Assembly: GCA_963786865.1 (NCBI GenBank) | Contig: CAWBAV010000006.1 | Coordinates: forward strand, 310,001 to 374,000 | Length of the DNA stretch: 64,000 nucleotides | Origin: SG8-38 sp963786865 | GTDB taxonomy: Bacteria; Myxococcota_A; Polyangia; Polyangiales; Houyiibacteriaceae | Direction: 5' to 3' | Translations under genes and position numbers: made by a program | Notes under the pieces: generated by a model | Databases searched by the model: none | Told to the model about the DNA's origin: nothing | Seen by the model: only the letters and a program-made list of their open reading frames with translations | Part shown: one piece after another, positions 44,711 to 53,404 of the stretch | How positions within the stretch are numbered: position 1 is the first letter of the stretch | Layout of the letters: every line of letters begins with the position of its first letter

Positions 44711-45634
44711 ATGCTGGTCATGGGGGTCGACGAGAACGGGCTAGGGCCCAGGCTGGGGCCCATGGTGGCGACCTCCCTAGCGCTGGAAACGCCCCGGTAC
44801 GACAGGGCGTCCCTCTCGGAGCGTGGCCTGGCCCTTGGCCTGACGGACAGCAAGCAAACCGGCGGATTCGGCCGCTTGGGGTTCATGGAATCGGTCGCCC
44901 TCGGTCTACTCAGCCAAACCGGCCTTGGGACGCCAGGCTCGGCGGACGAGCTACTCAGAAGGGTTTCGCCGGGGACCGCGGAGCGCCTTCGGGGCTGCTG
45001 TCCCGATGAGTCGAGCGCTGCCCAGTGCTGGGCCGTCGATTTTCCGCTACCCGGCTTCGGGGGTGACGCGTCCTTCGGCGAAGGCTTGCTCGAACGCCTG
45101 GTCGGCCGATCCAGGCTTCGGATCGTGGACGTGGAAAGCCGCGTGGTCTGTGCCGGTCTGCTCAACGAGAAGCTGGCCGCAGGCCGTAACAAGCTTGCCG
45201 TGGACCTCGAGCTCTTCGAGGAGCTGATCGCCTCGGTGCAGGGCCGCCATGGCGCACCGCTACTGGCCGTTTGCGGCATGATCGGCGGCATTCGCGATTA
45301 CCAGTCGCGCTTCTCCAGCTTTGAGCCCGGCCGAGTCCAGGAGCTCGCGAACCGCCGCGGGCAGCGAAGGTATTCCATCGAGCGCTTGGGCGAGGTTCGG
45401 TTCGAGATCGATGCAGACTCGCGTCACCTTCCGGTGGCCCTCGCTTCGATCGTTGGAAAATACGTTCGCGAGATTTGCATGCGTCGGATTGGGGAGTTCT
45501 ATCGGCAGGACGACCCGGCCTTGGAGCTCGCGAGCGGTTACCACGATCCAGTGACCACGCGATTCATCGACGCCACAGAGCCGGCGCGACGGCGCCTGCA
45601 AATCGCGCCGGACTGCTTCAGGCGGCAAGCGTGA
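44711..45634 (+). CDS. divergent ribonuclease HII-like protein
   Basis: 307 residues. MGVDENGLGPRLGPMV corresponds to the RNase HII GxDExGxGP(L)xGP motif and carries the first Asp-Glu pair. LTDSKQ matches DSK. FEIDADSRHLPVALASIVGKYVRE matches the archaeal/eukaryal-type ADS...AASIxAKxxRD segment with the last Asp. The segment that normally holds the third Asp reads LLAVCGMIGGIRDYQ, with Cys in its place. Activity on RNA:DNA hybrids is therefore doubtful. ATG 44702 is an alternative start. Confidence 0.65.
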   Translation: MLVMGVDENGLGPRLGPMVATSLALETPRYDRASLSERGLALGLTDSKQTGGFGRLGFMESVALGLLSQTGLGTPGSADELLRRVSPGTAERLRGCCPDESSAAQCWAVDFPLPGFGGDASFGEGLLERLVGRSRLRIVDVESRVVCAGLLNEKLAAGRNKLAVDLELFEELIASVQGRHGAPLLAVCGMIGGIRDYQSRFSSFEPGRVQELANRRGQRRYSIERLGEVRFEIDADSRHLPVALASIVGKYVREICMRRIGEFYRQDDPALELASGYHDPVTTRFIDATEPARRRLQIAPDCFRRQA

Positions 45635-45643
45635 CCCTCGTGC

Positions 45644-45649
45644 TAAGAG
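45644..45649 (+). promoter_or_regulatory. -10 element of a predicted leaderless promoter (AI-2E transporter)
   Basis: TAAGAG ends six bases before ATG 45656. Confidence 0.35.
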
Positions 45650-45655
45650 GCAGGC

Positions 45656-46807
45656 ATGTCGGAGCGTGACAGGATTCCTCGATGGGTTCTCTGGCTCGGA
45701 GCTTCGTTCCTCGTCGGATGGCTGCTCTACACGCTGCGTGGCGTCTTGGCCCCGGTGTTCTTCGCGTTTCTCATCGCGTACATGCTCGATCCCCTGGTCG
45801 ACCGAATCGAGCAGAGCCGTGCGCTACGCGGCAGAGCCATCGGCCGCGGGGTGGGAATTGCGCTGCTCCTTGCGGCTCTCTTCGCGATCTCGGTGTTTTC
45901 CATTTTGGTGCTGGTCCCGATGGTCTACGAGGAGGTCGCGAGCTTCGTGCGACGCCTCCCAGGGCTCGTTGCCCGGAGCCGCGCAGAGTGGGAGCCGGTT
46001 CTCGCGGAGTACGGATTGCGTGTTCCGGCCTCCGTGGGCGAGGCGTTCGAAGAGCTTCACCTCGACCTACAGTCGGTGCTGACCAAGGGCTACACGCCTG
46101 CGACCGCGCTTGCGAAATCACTCCTCGGCGGAACGGCCTCGGCCCTCGCGGCGATCGTTGCTTCGCTGATGGTTCCGGTGTTTGCCTTCTATCTGCTCTA
46201 CGATTTCGACGCGCTCGTCGCCAAGGCTGGAGATCTGATTCCTCCGCGACTTCGGCCTCAGACGAACCGCTTCTTCGGCGATGTGGATGCCGTTCTCGGA
46301 CAGTTCTTCCGCGGCCAGTTCACGGTCATGGCCATTCTCGCGGGGCTCTATTCGCTCGGCTACGGCGTCATTGGAGTGCCGCTGGCGCTGCCGATCGGGC
46401 TCATGGCCGGGGTCCTTTCATTCATTCCGTACGTGGGGAGCACGCTCGCGCTGGCGGCTGCTCTGCTGATGACCGCGCTCGATTGGCAGGGTTGGACGCA
46501 AATACTCTGGGTGCTCGGGGTACACGCGATCATTCAGGGCTTGGAAGGCTTCGTGATCACTCCCAAGATCATGGGTGACACGGTCGGGATCTCCGCAATC
46601 ACGGTCCTGCTCGCCCTTCTGGTCGGCGCAGAGCTCCTCGGTTTCACGGGGGTCCTGCTCGCGGTACCCGCGGCGGCCGTCACCAAGATCCTCGTCATGC
46701 GAGTCGACGAACGTTACCGCCAATCGGAGTTTTTCGTAGGACGAAACCCCGGCGCGAGCGAGGTTAGGGAGAGCTCCGAAGACGAGTCAGGTCGACCTTT
46801 ACCATGA
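45656..46807 (+). CDS. AI-2E family transporter (PerM/TqsA superfamily)
   Basis: 383 residues with about seven to eight membrane helices. The N-terminal PVFFAFLIAYMLDPLVD and the C-terminal signature SFIPYVGSTLALAAALL ... HAIIQGLEGFVITPKIMGDTVGISAITVLLALLVGAELLG ... GVLLAVPAAAV are diagnostic of the family. Members export AI-2 or act as sodium/proton antiporters; which applies is unknown. Its 3' end overlaps the convergent gene by 44 bases. Confidence 0.85.
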   Translation: MSERDRIPRWVLWLGASFLVGWLLYTLRGVLAPVFFAFLIAYMLDPLVDRIEQSRALRGRAIGRGVGIALLLAALFAISVFSILVLVPMVYEEVASFVRRLPGLVARSRAEWEPVLAEYGLRVPASVGEAFEELHLDLQSVLTKGYTPATALAKSLLGGTASALAAIVASLMVPVFAFYLLYDFDALVAKAGDLIPPRLRPQTNRFFGDVDAVLGQFFRGQFTVMAILAGLYSLGYGVIGVPLALPIGLMAGVLSFIPYVGSTLALAAALLMTALDWQGWTQILWVLGVHAIIQGLEGFVITPKIMGDTVGISAITVLLALLVGAELLGFTGVLLAVPAAAVTKILVMRVDERYRQSEFFVGRNPGASEVRESSEDESGRPLP

Positions 46808-47699
46808 TGATCCGGGCGCGACGTCGAACGCGCGCGGATCGCAGCAGCTCCCGCCAGAGCGGCTCCATCGAAACGGGGGGAGACGCGACCCAGGCCTCGA
46901 TGAGCTCGGCGTTCTTCTCGGCCTGCTCCTCGCTCGAGATTTCGAGGTAGAGCTCCAGCATCTCATCGCTGCCTGATTTCACGGAGACCGCGATCGCTTG
47001 CGCGTCGTCTAGCGGGGACGCTTTGCCCCCAAACCTCGTCGCCGCGGCGAGGGCCGACTTCCAGTGTTCCGGTGGTTCGACGATCGCCGCGATCGCGGCT
47101 CCGATGCTCAGCGTCGGCCAGAATCGCGACAGGGTGGCCCGTTCGATGAGGCTCGGCGCCGCACCTCGTCGTACCTCCATCACTTCGCTCACCGTTGCGA
47201 TCGATCCGGTCACGATCGTGCGCTCATCGAGTAGGGCGATCGCGCTCCGACCATCGCGACTCGAGAGCAAAGGACCGGCGGGGCTGTCCAGACGCAGTAC
47301 CGAGCCGGCCCGTCCTTCGACGAGCGAGCGGTGACATGCGGCGAGCGCCTCTCCATCGACGCTGCGTCCTCGCAACATCAAGCCGATCGCTTGAAACGGT
47401 TCCTCGTCGGGCCCGCGGACCCATAGGGTGGCGTCGCTCAACGTGGCCAGTGGATCGAGACTGCAGACCGCCTCGATCTCGCTGAGCGCGTCGTCGGGCA
47501 GGAAGGCCTCGACGAGAATCCGAGCCGCCTCGGTGCGCTCCAATGCGCGGATGTCGAGCTGCAGGAGCGCTCGGGCCGTGCTTGGCAGCGCTTCCAGCGA
47601 TTGGCGCGCGCGCAGGGACCGTCCATGTCGAATCGCCGCAAATAGCAGGGCGGCCATCATGATCGAGACGAGGGCCAGCACTTTGAGCGAGCGGTACAT
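46764..47699 (-). CDS. hypothetical exported or membrane-anchored protein
   Basis: 311 residues from ATG 47699. One N-terminal hydrophobic helix (VLALVSIMMAALLFAAI) is an anchor or signal sequence, followed by a soluble alpha/beta body with repeated ALLQLDIRALER / TLWVRGPDEEP / AIGLMLRGR-type segments. This resembles the DUF3352-like proteins that compare periplasmic values, but I cannot assign a family. TACCCT ends six bases upstream of the start. Confidence 0.55.
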   Translation of the reverse strand: MYRSLKVLALVSIMMAALLFAAIRHGRSLRARQSLEALPSTARALLQLDIRALERTEAARILVEAFLPDDALSEIEAVCSLDPLATLSDATLWVRGPDEEPFQAIGLMLRGRSVDGEALAACHRSLVEGRAGSVLRLDSPAGPLLSSRDGRSAIALLDERTIVTGSIATVSEVMEVRRGAAPSLIERATLSRFWPTLSIGAAIAAIVEPPEHWKSALAAATRFGGKASPLDDAQAIAVSVKSGSDEMLELYLEISSEEQAEKNAELIEAWVASPPVSMEPLWRELLRSARVRRRARIIMVKVDLTRLRSSP

Positions 47700-47705
47700 C
47701 GTTCG

Positions 47706-47711
47706 AGGGTA
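47706..47711 (-). promoter_or_regulatory. -10 element of a predicted leaderless promoter
   Basis: Minus-strand TACCCT ends six bases before ATG 47699. Confidence 0.4.
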
Positions 47712-47743
47712 GGAAGTTCTTTTGCCCGGGCAAGGCCTCGTGC

Positions 47744-47749
47744 TAACGC
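47744..47749 (+). promoter_or_regulatory. -10 element of a predicted leaderless promoter (RNase HI)
   Basis: TAACGC ends six bases before ATG 47756. Confidence 0.35.
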
Positions 47750-47755
47750 CTGCCC

Positions 47756-48451
47756 ATGTCGTGGCGCCGAATGCGATTGCGCAATGCCGAAGTTCTCGCC
47801 CGCTGCGACGAGAGCGGGAACTTGGTTTCCAATGGCGGCCGGGTCGAAATTCGATACAAACCCAACGATGGGCGCGCCTACTTCGCCGCGGCCTCGAACC
47901 TGACGCCCCTCGCGGGCGAGCCTGGGATCGAGCAGGACTCGTATTGCGGCCCGGGCGAATCCGTCCAGAAGCAGTCGAAGCCTTCGAAGAAATCCGCCGG
48001 CTCCGCTTCGGCGCCGGAATCGCCGCAAGGGGACGAGCTGCTCGTGTACGCGGATGGAGCATGCAGTGGGAACCCGGGCCCCGCTGGAGTTGGCGTCGTC
48101 GCGCTCTGGGGAGATCGACGGCGCGAGCTGAGCGAGTACATCGGCGAAGCGACGAACAACATCGCCGAGCTCACCGGCATACTTCGCGCCGCCGAGCTCG
48201 CGCAAGAGCTGGGCAGACCGCTCCGGCTCTACACCGATTCGACGTACTCGATCGGTGTGCTCACCAAGGGTTGGAAGGCCAAAGCAAACAAGGAGCTCGT
48301 TGCCGCCGTGCGCGAGGCATTGGGCGCGCAGCCAGACGCCAAGCTCTTTCACGTACGCGGCCACGAAGGGGTCCTCCTCAACGAGCACGCCGACGAGCTT
48401 GCCGTTCGCGCCGTCCAAAACAAGACGTCTACGGGTTGGATCGATCGCTAA
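47756..48451 (+). CDS. rnhA: ribonuclease HI with an N-terminal extension
   Basis: Cleaves RNA in RNA:DNA hybrids. 231 residues; the RNase H domain occupies about 95-228. All four acidic residues are visible: YADGACSGNPGPAG (Asp), NNIAELTG (Glu), YTDSTYSIG (Asp) and NEHADELA (Asp), with the HVRGHEG His loop. The first 90 residues (RYKPNDGRAYFAAASNL plus a Ser/Lys/Pro linker) are not the usual hybrid-binding domain. The 3' end overlaps the deacetylase gene by 23 bases. Confidence 0.9.
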   Translation: MSWRRMRLRNAEVLARCDESGNLVSNGGRVEIRYKPNDGRAYFAAASNLTPLAGEPGIEQDSYCGPGESVQKQSKPSKKSAGSASAPESPQGDELLVYADGACSGNPGPAGVGVVALWGDRRRELSEYIGEATNNIAELTGILRAAELAQELGRPLRLYTDSTYSIGVLTKGWKAKANKELVAAVREALGAQPDAKLFHVRGHEGVLLNEHADELAVRAVQNKTSTGWIDR

Positions 48452-49364
48452 ATCGCCGTGCGGCTTCTTCGAGCGTGACCAGCTCGTAACCCGCGTCGCG
48501 AATCACGCGGAGAGCGAGCCCTATCGCGCCGAGCTTCTCGGATGCTTTGCGTTTCAGATCCGCGCGGTGCCGTGCCAGGGTTTCGATGCCGTCCTCGACC
48601 GCGTCGGACGCGTCGAGGCCGTGGAGCTCGAGGTTGATCAGCTCCCGTCCGAGCATCTGCTTGCTGAGCCGTTCTGCCATTCGGTCTCCGCCGAGCACGA
48701 GGGAGGTGCCGATGAAAGGCATTTGCAGCGGCGTGACACCGATCGGAAGCTCGAGAATTCCATCGCCCTTTCGCCAGTACGGGCGACCCACACGATACGG
48801 CTGCCGCGGCGCTCGCAAGACCGCCGGCGTATCGAGCACGCTCGCGCTCCGGCGCCCGATCGCCCTGAACGCGCCGAGGGCGAGAGCCTTGGCCGCGTAG
48901 TAGCTCGCGCATGGAAAGACGCTCGAATCGTACGTGACGCCCGCCACGTCGAGCGCGCTGAAGAGCGCATCGCTGACCGTGTAGCCGGGCGCGCGAAAAC
49001 CCGAGGGCCGCGCTCCGCAGGCCAGCTCGATGATCGCTGCCCCGCGTTCGATCTCGTCGCGGACCTCGGCAGCAGCGCGCCGGGTGAGGTCATAGTGATG
49101 GTGATACGAGTGGTTCCCGATCTCGTGTCCCGCACGATGGAGCCTGGCGACGGTCGTTTTGTTCTCGTCGCGCTCGAGGTCCTCCCCGATCACGAAGAAC
49201 GTGGCTGGGATCGACTCCTCGTCGAGCCATGCTTCCAATCGAGGCACTGCCGCGTCATAGACCGCATGGGCTTCCGGACCCGTCGGCTGCTCGATGCCAT
49301 GGATCGCCGCGTAACGAGGGATCTCGTCCAAGTCGATCGATATCGATGCGAGCCTGAGGGTCAC
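48429..49364 (-). CDS. polysaccharide deacetylase (NodB-like, DUF3473-type)
   Basis: 311 residues. SISIDLDEIPRY holds the Asp-Asp pair, ATFFVIGEDLE and GHEIGNHSYHHHYDL the metal-binding His residues (HSxxH), FRAPGYT the active-site Arg, and INLELHGLD the terminal His motif. Predicted to de-N-acetylate a surface polysaccharide or glycan. GTG 49364 overlaps the stop of the upstream glycosyltransferase gene by four bases; the two form an envelope-sugar operon. Confidence 0.85.
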   Translation of the reverse strand: MTLRLASISIDLDEIPRYAAIHGIEQPTGPEAHAVYDAAVPRLEAWLDEESIPATFFVIGEDLERDENKTTVARLHRAGHEIGNHSYHHHYDLTRRAAAEVRDEIERGAAIIELACGARPSGFRAPGYTVSDALFSALDVAGVTYDSSVFPCASYYAAKALALGAFRAIGRRSASVLDTPAVLRAPRQPYRVGRPYWRKGDGILELPIGVTPLQMPFIGTSLVLGGDRMAERLSKQMLGRELINLELHGLDASDAVEDGIETLARHRADLKRKASEKLGAIGLALRVIRDAGYELVTLEEAARRFSDRSNP

Positions 49365-50083
49365 CCTTTGATCCGAATTGCGAAGAAGAGCTTGGCCAAG
49401 TTCTTCAAGACGTTGGGAACGCGCTTCACCAAGCCCACGGTTGGAGGCCGTTTCTCCAGAACACGAACGGGGATCTCGCGGACGCAAAGGCCCGCACGCG
49501 CCGTCCGGATCACCAGCTCGGAGGCGAACAGATCGCGATCGACCAGGCATGCTCGAGCGACCGGCGCAACGGGTTCCCGCCGGAATGCCTTCAGTCCGTG
49601 GGTGTCCGTTCCCTCGAACCCGAGCGCGAGTCGGAGCATCCCGTTGATCACGACGGTGCCCAGCCGGCGGAACAGAGGTCGTTGATCCATCGCTCCTTCC
49701 ATGACCTTCGACCCGACCACGAAGTCGACGGACCGATCTTCGAGCAGCGCCATCGCGCGCTGGTAGAAGTCCGTATCGCATAGATCGATCTCGTCGCAGA
49801 TGACGATTTCGCCCTTCGCGTGGAGGATTCCATCGCGAAGCGCAGCGCCATAGTTGGGTTCGTCCGTGTGGAGGCAGACGATCTGCTGGAAACGCTCGGC
49901 GAGAGCGAGCGCCTCCTCGGAGGTCCGGTCCGTCGAACCGTTCTCGGCGAGAATCAGCTCGTACGACCATGAAAGCGCGCCGAGTCGGTCGATCAGGTCG
50001 ACCACGGCAGCGCGCAGAATCGCCTCCTCGTTGTACACGGGGATGACGATCGAAACGTTCGGCGGCGCGTTCGGTTCAGTCAA
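49361..50083 (-). CDS. family 2 glycosyltransferase (DPM1-like)
   Basis: 240 residues, TTG start. VSIVIPVYNEEAILRAAV and LAENGSTDRTSEEAL are the nucleotide-sugar binding motifs. DEIDLCD replaces the usual DADLQ stretch. No C-terminal membrane helices are present, as in catalytic-only dolichol-phosphate-mannose-synthase-like enzymes. Predicted to transfer a sugar to a polyprenyl phosphate or surface glycan. It forms an operon with the deacetylase; manA lies just upstream on the same strand. Confidence 0.8.
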   Translation of the reverse strand: MTEPNAPPNVSIVIPVYNEEAILRAAVVDLIDRLGALSWSYELILAENGSTDRTSEEALALAERFQQIVCLHTDEPNYGAALRDGILHAKGEIVICDEIDLCDTDFYQRAMALLEDRSVDFVVGSKVMEGAMDQRPLFRRLGTVVINGMLRLALGFEGTDTHGLKAFRREPVAPVARACLVDRDLFASELVIRTARAGLCVREIPVRVLEKRPPTVGLVKRVPNVLKNLAKLFFAIRIKG

Positions 50084-50116
50084 CGGGCGGCACTCTCTAA
50101 CGCGTGCATTCCGGGG

Positions 50117-51187
50117 TCAAGCCAATGCGCAGAGCACCGCATGTGCTGCCTCCAGCTCGATCTGCAACGGTCCGAGGCATGCTGGGAGCGCGGCGGTTTG
50201 ACCGGTCGTCAGAATGCATTGCGTTGCACCGTCATCGAGTCGCGCTCGTCCGGCGAGAACCGTGAGCGAGCGAAGGCGGTTCTCCGCGTCCAGCTCGAGC
50301 TGTCCCGTTCCAGACAGACGCCGCAACGAGAACCGCGTTGACCGTGCGGGGCCTGCCTCGCTAGCGATAATCTCGAGCTGCGCCGTGTCATCGGTTCGTG
50401 CCGGTCCGGAGCGGTGGCGCACCGCGGCCAGAAGCGCTGCGCCTCGGGGACTGTCCCATCGCGTCACATCGAGCGCGCGGTTCCGATGAAGCTGGCGCGG
50501 TTTTCCCCCGGGGTCGATGCGACCGGCACTGTCGTACTTGCGATTCCAATCCCAGTAGCGGTAGGTGAGGCCGCGACGACCTGGAGCGACGCGCTGAGGC
50601 TCCAGAAGGAGCACACCCTTGCCGATCGCGTGCGGCGTTCCAGGCTCGATCAGAAAGACATCGCCCGGTGACACCGGCACGAACGACATCAGCGCGTCGA
50701 CCGCTCCTCCCTCGTCGATCGCGGTTTCGACGTCCTGCCTCGACACTCCGTCGCGAAAGCCGAGGTAGAGACCGGCGCCCTCATCCGCGTCGATGATGTA
50801 CCAGGCCTCGGGCTTTCCGCTTTCGTCGGCCGCGAGCTTCGGGTCGTCGTCGCTCGGATGGATCTGCACCGAGAGCTCGTCGGCAGCGTCGACCAGCTTG
50901 ACCAGAAGAGCGGTCGAGCCGAGCTCTGCTTCGACCCCGAGCAGGGCGGGGTCGGCGCGCAGGACTTCATCGAGCGTCGGCCCATCGACCAAGCGGCTCG
51001 GGAAATCGGGCTCCACCGAAAGCTCCCAGGCTTCGCCCACCGGGCCGTGATCCCGCAGGCCAACGTTTGCCTTCAACTTTTCGCTGATCCGGCGGCCTCC
51101 CCAAGGGGTCCGCGATGGGGGCGTGAAATTGTCCGCTTGAAGGACGAGAGGGCGCCGCCAATTTCTTGGTCCTACTTTATCCCACAT
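50117..51187 (-). CDS. manA: class I mannose-6-phosphate isomerase
   Basis: Interconverts mannose-6-P and fructose-6-P, feeding GDP-mannose for the neighbouring glycosyltransferase. 356 residues from ATG 51187 (GTG 51199 is possible). TPPSRTPWGGRRI, LLVKLVDAADELSVQIHPSDDD (zinc Gln-His), GKPEAWYIID and FLIEPGTPHAIGKGVLLLEPQ (zinc His) are conserved. The C-terminal jelly-roll half is divergent. Confidence 0.85.
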   Translation of the reverse strand: MWDKVGPRNWRRPLVLQADNFTPPSRTPWGGRRISEKLKANVGLRDHGPVGEAWELSVEPDFPSRLVDGPTLDEVLRADPALLGVEAELGSTALLVKLVDAADELSVQIHPSDDDPKLAADESGKPEAWYIIDADEGAGLYLGFRDGVSRQDVETAIDEGGAVDALMSFVPVSPGDVFLIEPGTPHAIGKGVLLLEPQRVAPGRRGLTYRYWDWNRKYDSAGRIDPGGKPRQLHRNRALDVTRWDSPRGAALLAAVRHRSGPARTDDTAQLEIIASEAGPARSTRFSLRRLSGTGQLELDAENRLRSLTVLAGRARLDDGATQCILTTGQTAALPACLGPLQIELEAAHAVLCALA

Positions 51188-51232
51188 GTAAGGTGACACC
51201 GAATCCTATGGTAGCGCCCCGGGAGGTTTCTG

Positions 51233-51550
51233 ATGGGTTATTTGGGCAAAGAACGACGCATTCATCGCATTTTCGTGACTCGCAACAGTGAATACCACGT
51301 TCGTCGGAACGTCTGCGTCGGCGTTCGAGACCGCCGCAGCGGCGAGTGGCTCGGCGGCCATCTCGCGCTCCGCAGCACGGTTTCGGGAGGCCTGAAGTTC
51401 CACGACAATGGCGCGATCAGCGCGTCGGAGGGTCTTCCCACGGTCGGCGAGTCGCTGTTCTTCATCGCGGCAGGCCGGGATCTCATCACCAGCCCCGTGC
51501 TCAACGTCGAACGGCCGGCCCGAGAGATCGTTCACAATTACCCAATCTAA
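51233..51550 (+). CDS. small hypothetical protein
   Basis: 105 residues after a strong GGGAGG Shine-Dalgarno. Beta-rich with no signal or membrane segment. KERRIHRIFVTRNSEYHVRRNVCVGVRDRRSGEWLGGHLAL suggests a compact SH3-like or PilZ-like barrel. No family recognised. The good start and balanced composition support a real gene. Confidence 0.6.
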   Translation: MGYLGKERRIHRIFVTRNSEYHVRRNVCVGVRDRRSGEWLGGHLALRSTVSGGLKFHDNGAISASEGLPTVGESLFFIAAGRDLITSPVLNVERPAREIVHNYPI

Positions 51551-51570
51551 GCACCAGGCGGACGGGATGC

Positions 51571-51576
51571 TATATC
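51571..51576 (+). promoter_or_regulatory. -10 element of a predicted leaderless promoter (Nudix)
   Basis: TATATC ends six bases before GTG 51583. Confidence 0.45.
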
Positions 51577-51582
51577 CTGCCC

Positions 51583-51984
51583 GTGTCGTCGCAGATGAAG
51601 ACCATTCGAGTGGTTGCCGCCCTCGTGGAACGAGACGGGCGGTATCTGATAACGCAGCGTCGCGCGAGCGCAGTGCTTCCCTTGCTTTGGGACTTTCCCG
51701 GCGGGCGAGTCGAAGACGGTGAGAGCGACGAAGCCGCTTTGGCGCGCGAAGTCGGCGAACGCCTCGGCGCGACCGTGGAGGTCGGGCAGTTGATATCGTT
51801 CGTCAATCATCCGTACGAGCGATACGCGGTCGACTTGTATCTCTATCAGTGCGAGTTGCTGAGCGACCAGCTTCACTGTCGTGCCGTCAACGACTACGCA
51901 TGGGTGAGCTCCAAGGAAATGGAGGCCTACGCCTTCACCCCCGTAGATGAAGCCTCGATGAGTAAGCTTCTCGGCGAGCTTTGA
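51583..51984 (+). CDS. Nudix hydrolase, MutT/NudG-like
   Basis: 133 residues. IRVVAALVERDGRYLITQRRAS and LLWDFPGGRVEDGE match oxidised-nucleotide (8-oxo-dGTP / CTP) pyrophosphatases. The Nudix box reads GGRVEDGESDEAALAREVGERLG; the second Glu of the REUxEE core is Arg, so one metal ligand is altered and activity may be reduced. GTG 51583 is chosen from the promoter spacing; ATG 51595 is possible. Confidence 0.8.
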   Translation: MSSQMKTIRVVAALVERDGRYLITQRRASAVLPLLWDFPGGRVEDGESDEAALAREVGERLGATVEVGQLISFVNHPYERYAVDLYLYQCELLSDQLHCRAVNDYAWVSSKEMEAYAFTPVDEASMSKLLGEL

Positions 51985-51994
51985 GCACGCCGGG

Positions 51995-52852
51995 CTAGAC
52001 GTCGTAGAAGATCGGCGGTCGCTTGCGGACGAAGCGCAGGACCAAGTCTCGTGCCTCGTCTGAGAGGTCTTCGAACTGGATGCCCATCCCAGGCTCCGAC
52101 TCGGACATGAAATCCATCGGGTCGCGAACGAAGCGCACGTAACCGTCGCACTCGAACTCGAAGCCACCGGGAAGGGTCACCAACATTCGCACCGAGGTGT
52201 CTTTTGGAAGCGCTTCGTACGTGGCCAGAAACACCCCTCCATGAGCGATTTCGCCGCTGAACCCCACGTAGAAGTTCGACTGAGTGGTCGCGCCGAGGTT
52301 GGCCTCGACCGCTTGTCGCTCGCCCGTGGGAATCGGAGCCGGCGGTGGCAGCAGCGAAGTGGGGATCGGCTGGGGCGCACCCGAATGCGGTCTGCCCGAC
52401 TGCGGCCGCTCGGAAGCTGGTTGGCTGAGCGGCCGTACACTCGAGGCCGGGCGACTCGACGCGGGCACGGACTGCGGGCGCGTGGCGGGACGCGCCGACT
52501 CGGGCGGGCGACTCAGCGGAGCCACGCTCGGCTTGTTCGTGAGCGGAAAGAGAACGCTGATGACGTCGGCGATGCTCTCCGTCGCGGTTTCAACGCCTTC
52601 GTGCTCGCTCTTCACGTCTTGAAGGAGTGCCAGCGTTTGGCTGAGCGTGCCGAGCGCGTTCTTCACGCAGGTCTTTCCGTCGACCTCGGTCGATGCGTAC
52701 TCTGCTTCGAAGAGGGCGCCGATGGACTTCGCGACGTTTTGCGTCAGTCCAAGAACCTCCTCGGGAACCTCCGAGTCTTTTTGAAGCGCCTCGAGCGCTT
52801 TTCCGAGCGATTCACGAGCCTGTCGTGCCTCGGCCGCTGATGAGTAAGCCAT
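51995..52852 (-). CDS. PilZ-like domain protein with a Pro/Ser linker
   Basis: 285 residues. The N-terminal helical region (about 1-105) precedes a Pro/Ser/Arg-rich linker with SRP/RPxS repeats (about 106-175). A C-terminal PilZ-type barrel (about 185-283) carries FYVGFSGEIAHGGVFLATYEALPKDTSV and GYVRFVRD. The c-di-GMP binding RxxxR and DxSxxG motifs are not clearly present, as in the myxobacterial PilZ subfamily; ligand binding is uncertain. Confidence 0.65.
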   Translation of the reverse strand: MAYSSAAEARQARESLGKALEALQKDSEVPEEVLGLTQNVAKSIGALFEAEYASTEVDGKTCVKNALGTLSQTLALLQDVKSEHEGVETATESIADVISVLFPLTNKPSVAPLSRPPESARPATRPQSVPASSRPASSVRPLSQPASERPQSGRPHSGAPQPIPTSLLPPPAPIPTGERQAVEANLGATTQSNFYVGFSGEIAHGGVFLATYEALPKDTSVRMLVTLPGGFEFECDGYVRFVRDPMDFMSESEPGMGIQFEDLSDEARDLVLRFVRKRPPIFYDV

Positions 52853-52907
52853 GCTTGATTTCCCCGCCTGCCTGCTTCGCTCCAGAATACCGGGAGTCGC
52901 GGTCGCG

Positions 52908-53345
52908 TCAAAGCTCCTTGACGAATACCACGCGTGAGCGGCCTGGGCCCGCGTAGTCCGCGACTTCGGAGCTCTCGAAACCCATCGATTCGTGGAAGCG
53001 GACGGGGCCCTCGTGTCCGGCTGACGCGATGGACTTGATGCGCTTCATTCCGGCAGCCCGGCACCGCTCCGAGAAATTCTCGTAGAGGTGTTTCCCGACG
53101 CTGCGACGACGGTGATCCGGGTGAATTCCGACCAGGTGCACGTAGCCCGTGGCCGACGGGGCAGGAACCATGACGCCGAAGAGAAACCCGATCAGCTGTC
53201 CGTCGCGTTCAGCGACCAGAGCATGCTCGCCGAACTCGTAGAAGAACATCGGATCGGCCCGTTTGCCAGCTGGACCACCCCACCACTGGTCCAGGACCGA
53301 GATGATATAGTCGTAATCGACCTTGGTGATTCCCCGAATCTCCAT
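52908..53345 (-). CDS. GNAT family N-acetyltransferase
   Basis: 145 residues from ATG 53345. GITKVDYDYIISVLDQWWGG at the start, VHLVGIHPDHRRRSVGKHLYENF as the acetyl-CoA pyrophosphate loop (R/QxxGxG/A form with RRRSVGK), and AGHEGPVRFHESMGFE near the C-terminus are typical. Substrate unknown. Confidence 0.8.
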   Translation of the reverse strand: MEIRGITKVDYDYIISVLDQWWGGPAGKRADPMFFYEFGEHALVAERDGQLIGFLFGVMVPAPSATGYVHLVGIHPDHRRRSVGKHLYENFSERCRAAGMKRIKSIASAGHEGPVRFHESMGFESSEVADYAGPGRSRVVFVKEL

Positions 53346-53404
53346 GTCCCCGAACAGCGAATAACACGAACACCGTAATAACGCACGACGATCCCGATCG
53401 AAGC

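Noticed and set aside
48255..49685. 476-codon plus-strand ORF over the deacetylase and glycosyltransferase genes
   Set aside because: It is antisense to two genes with intact catalytic motifs; composition is that of a shadow.
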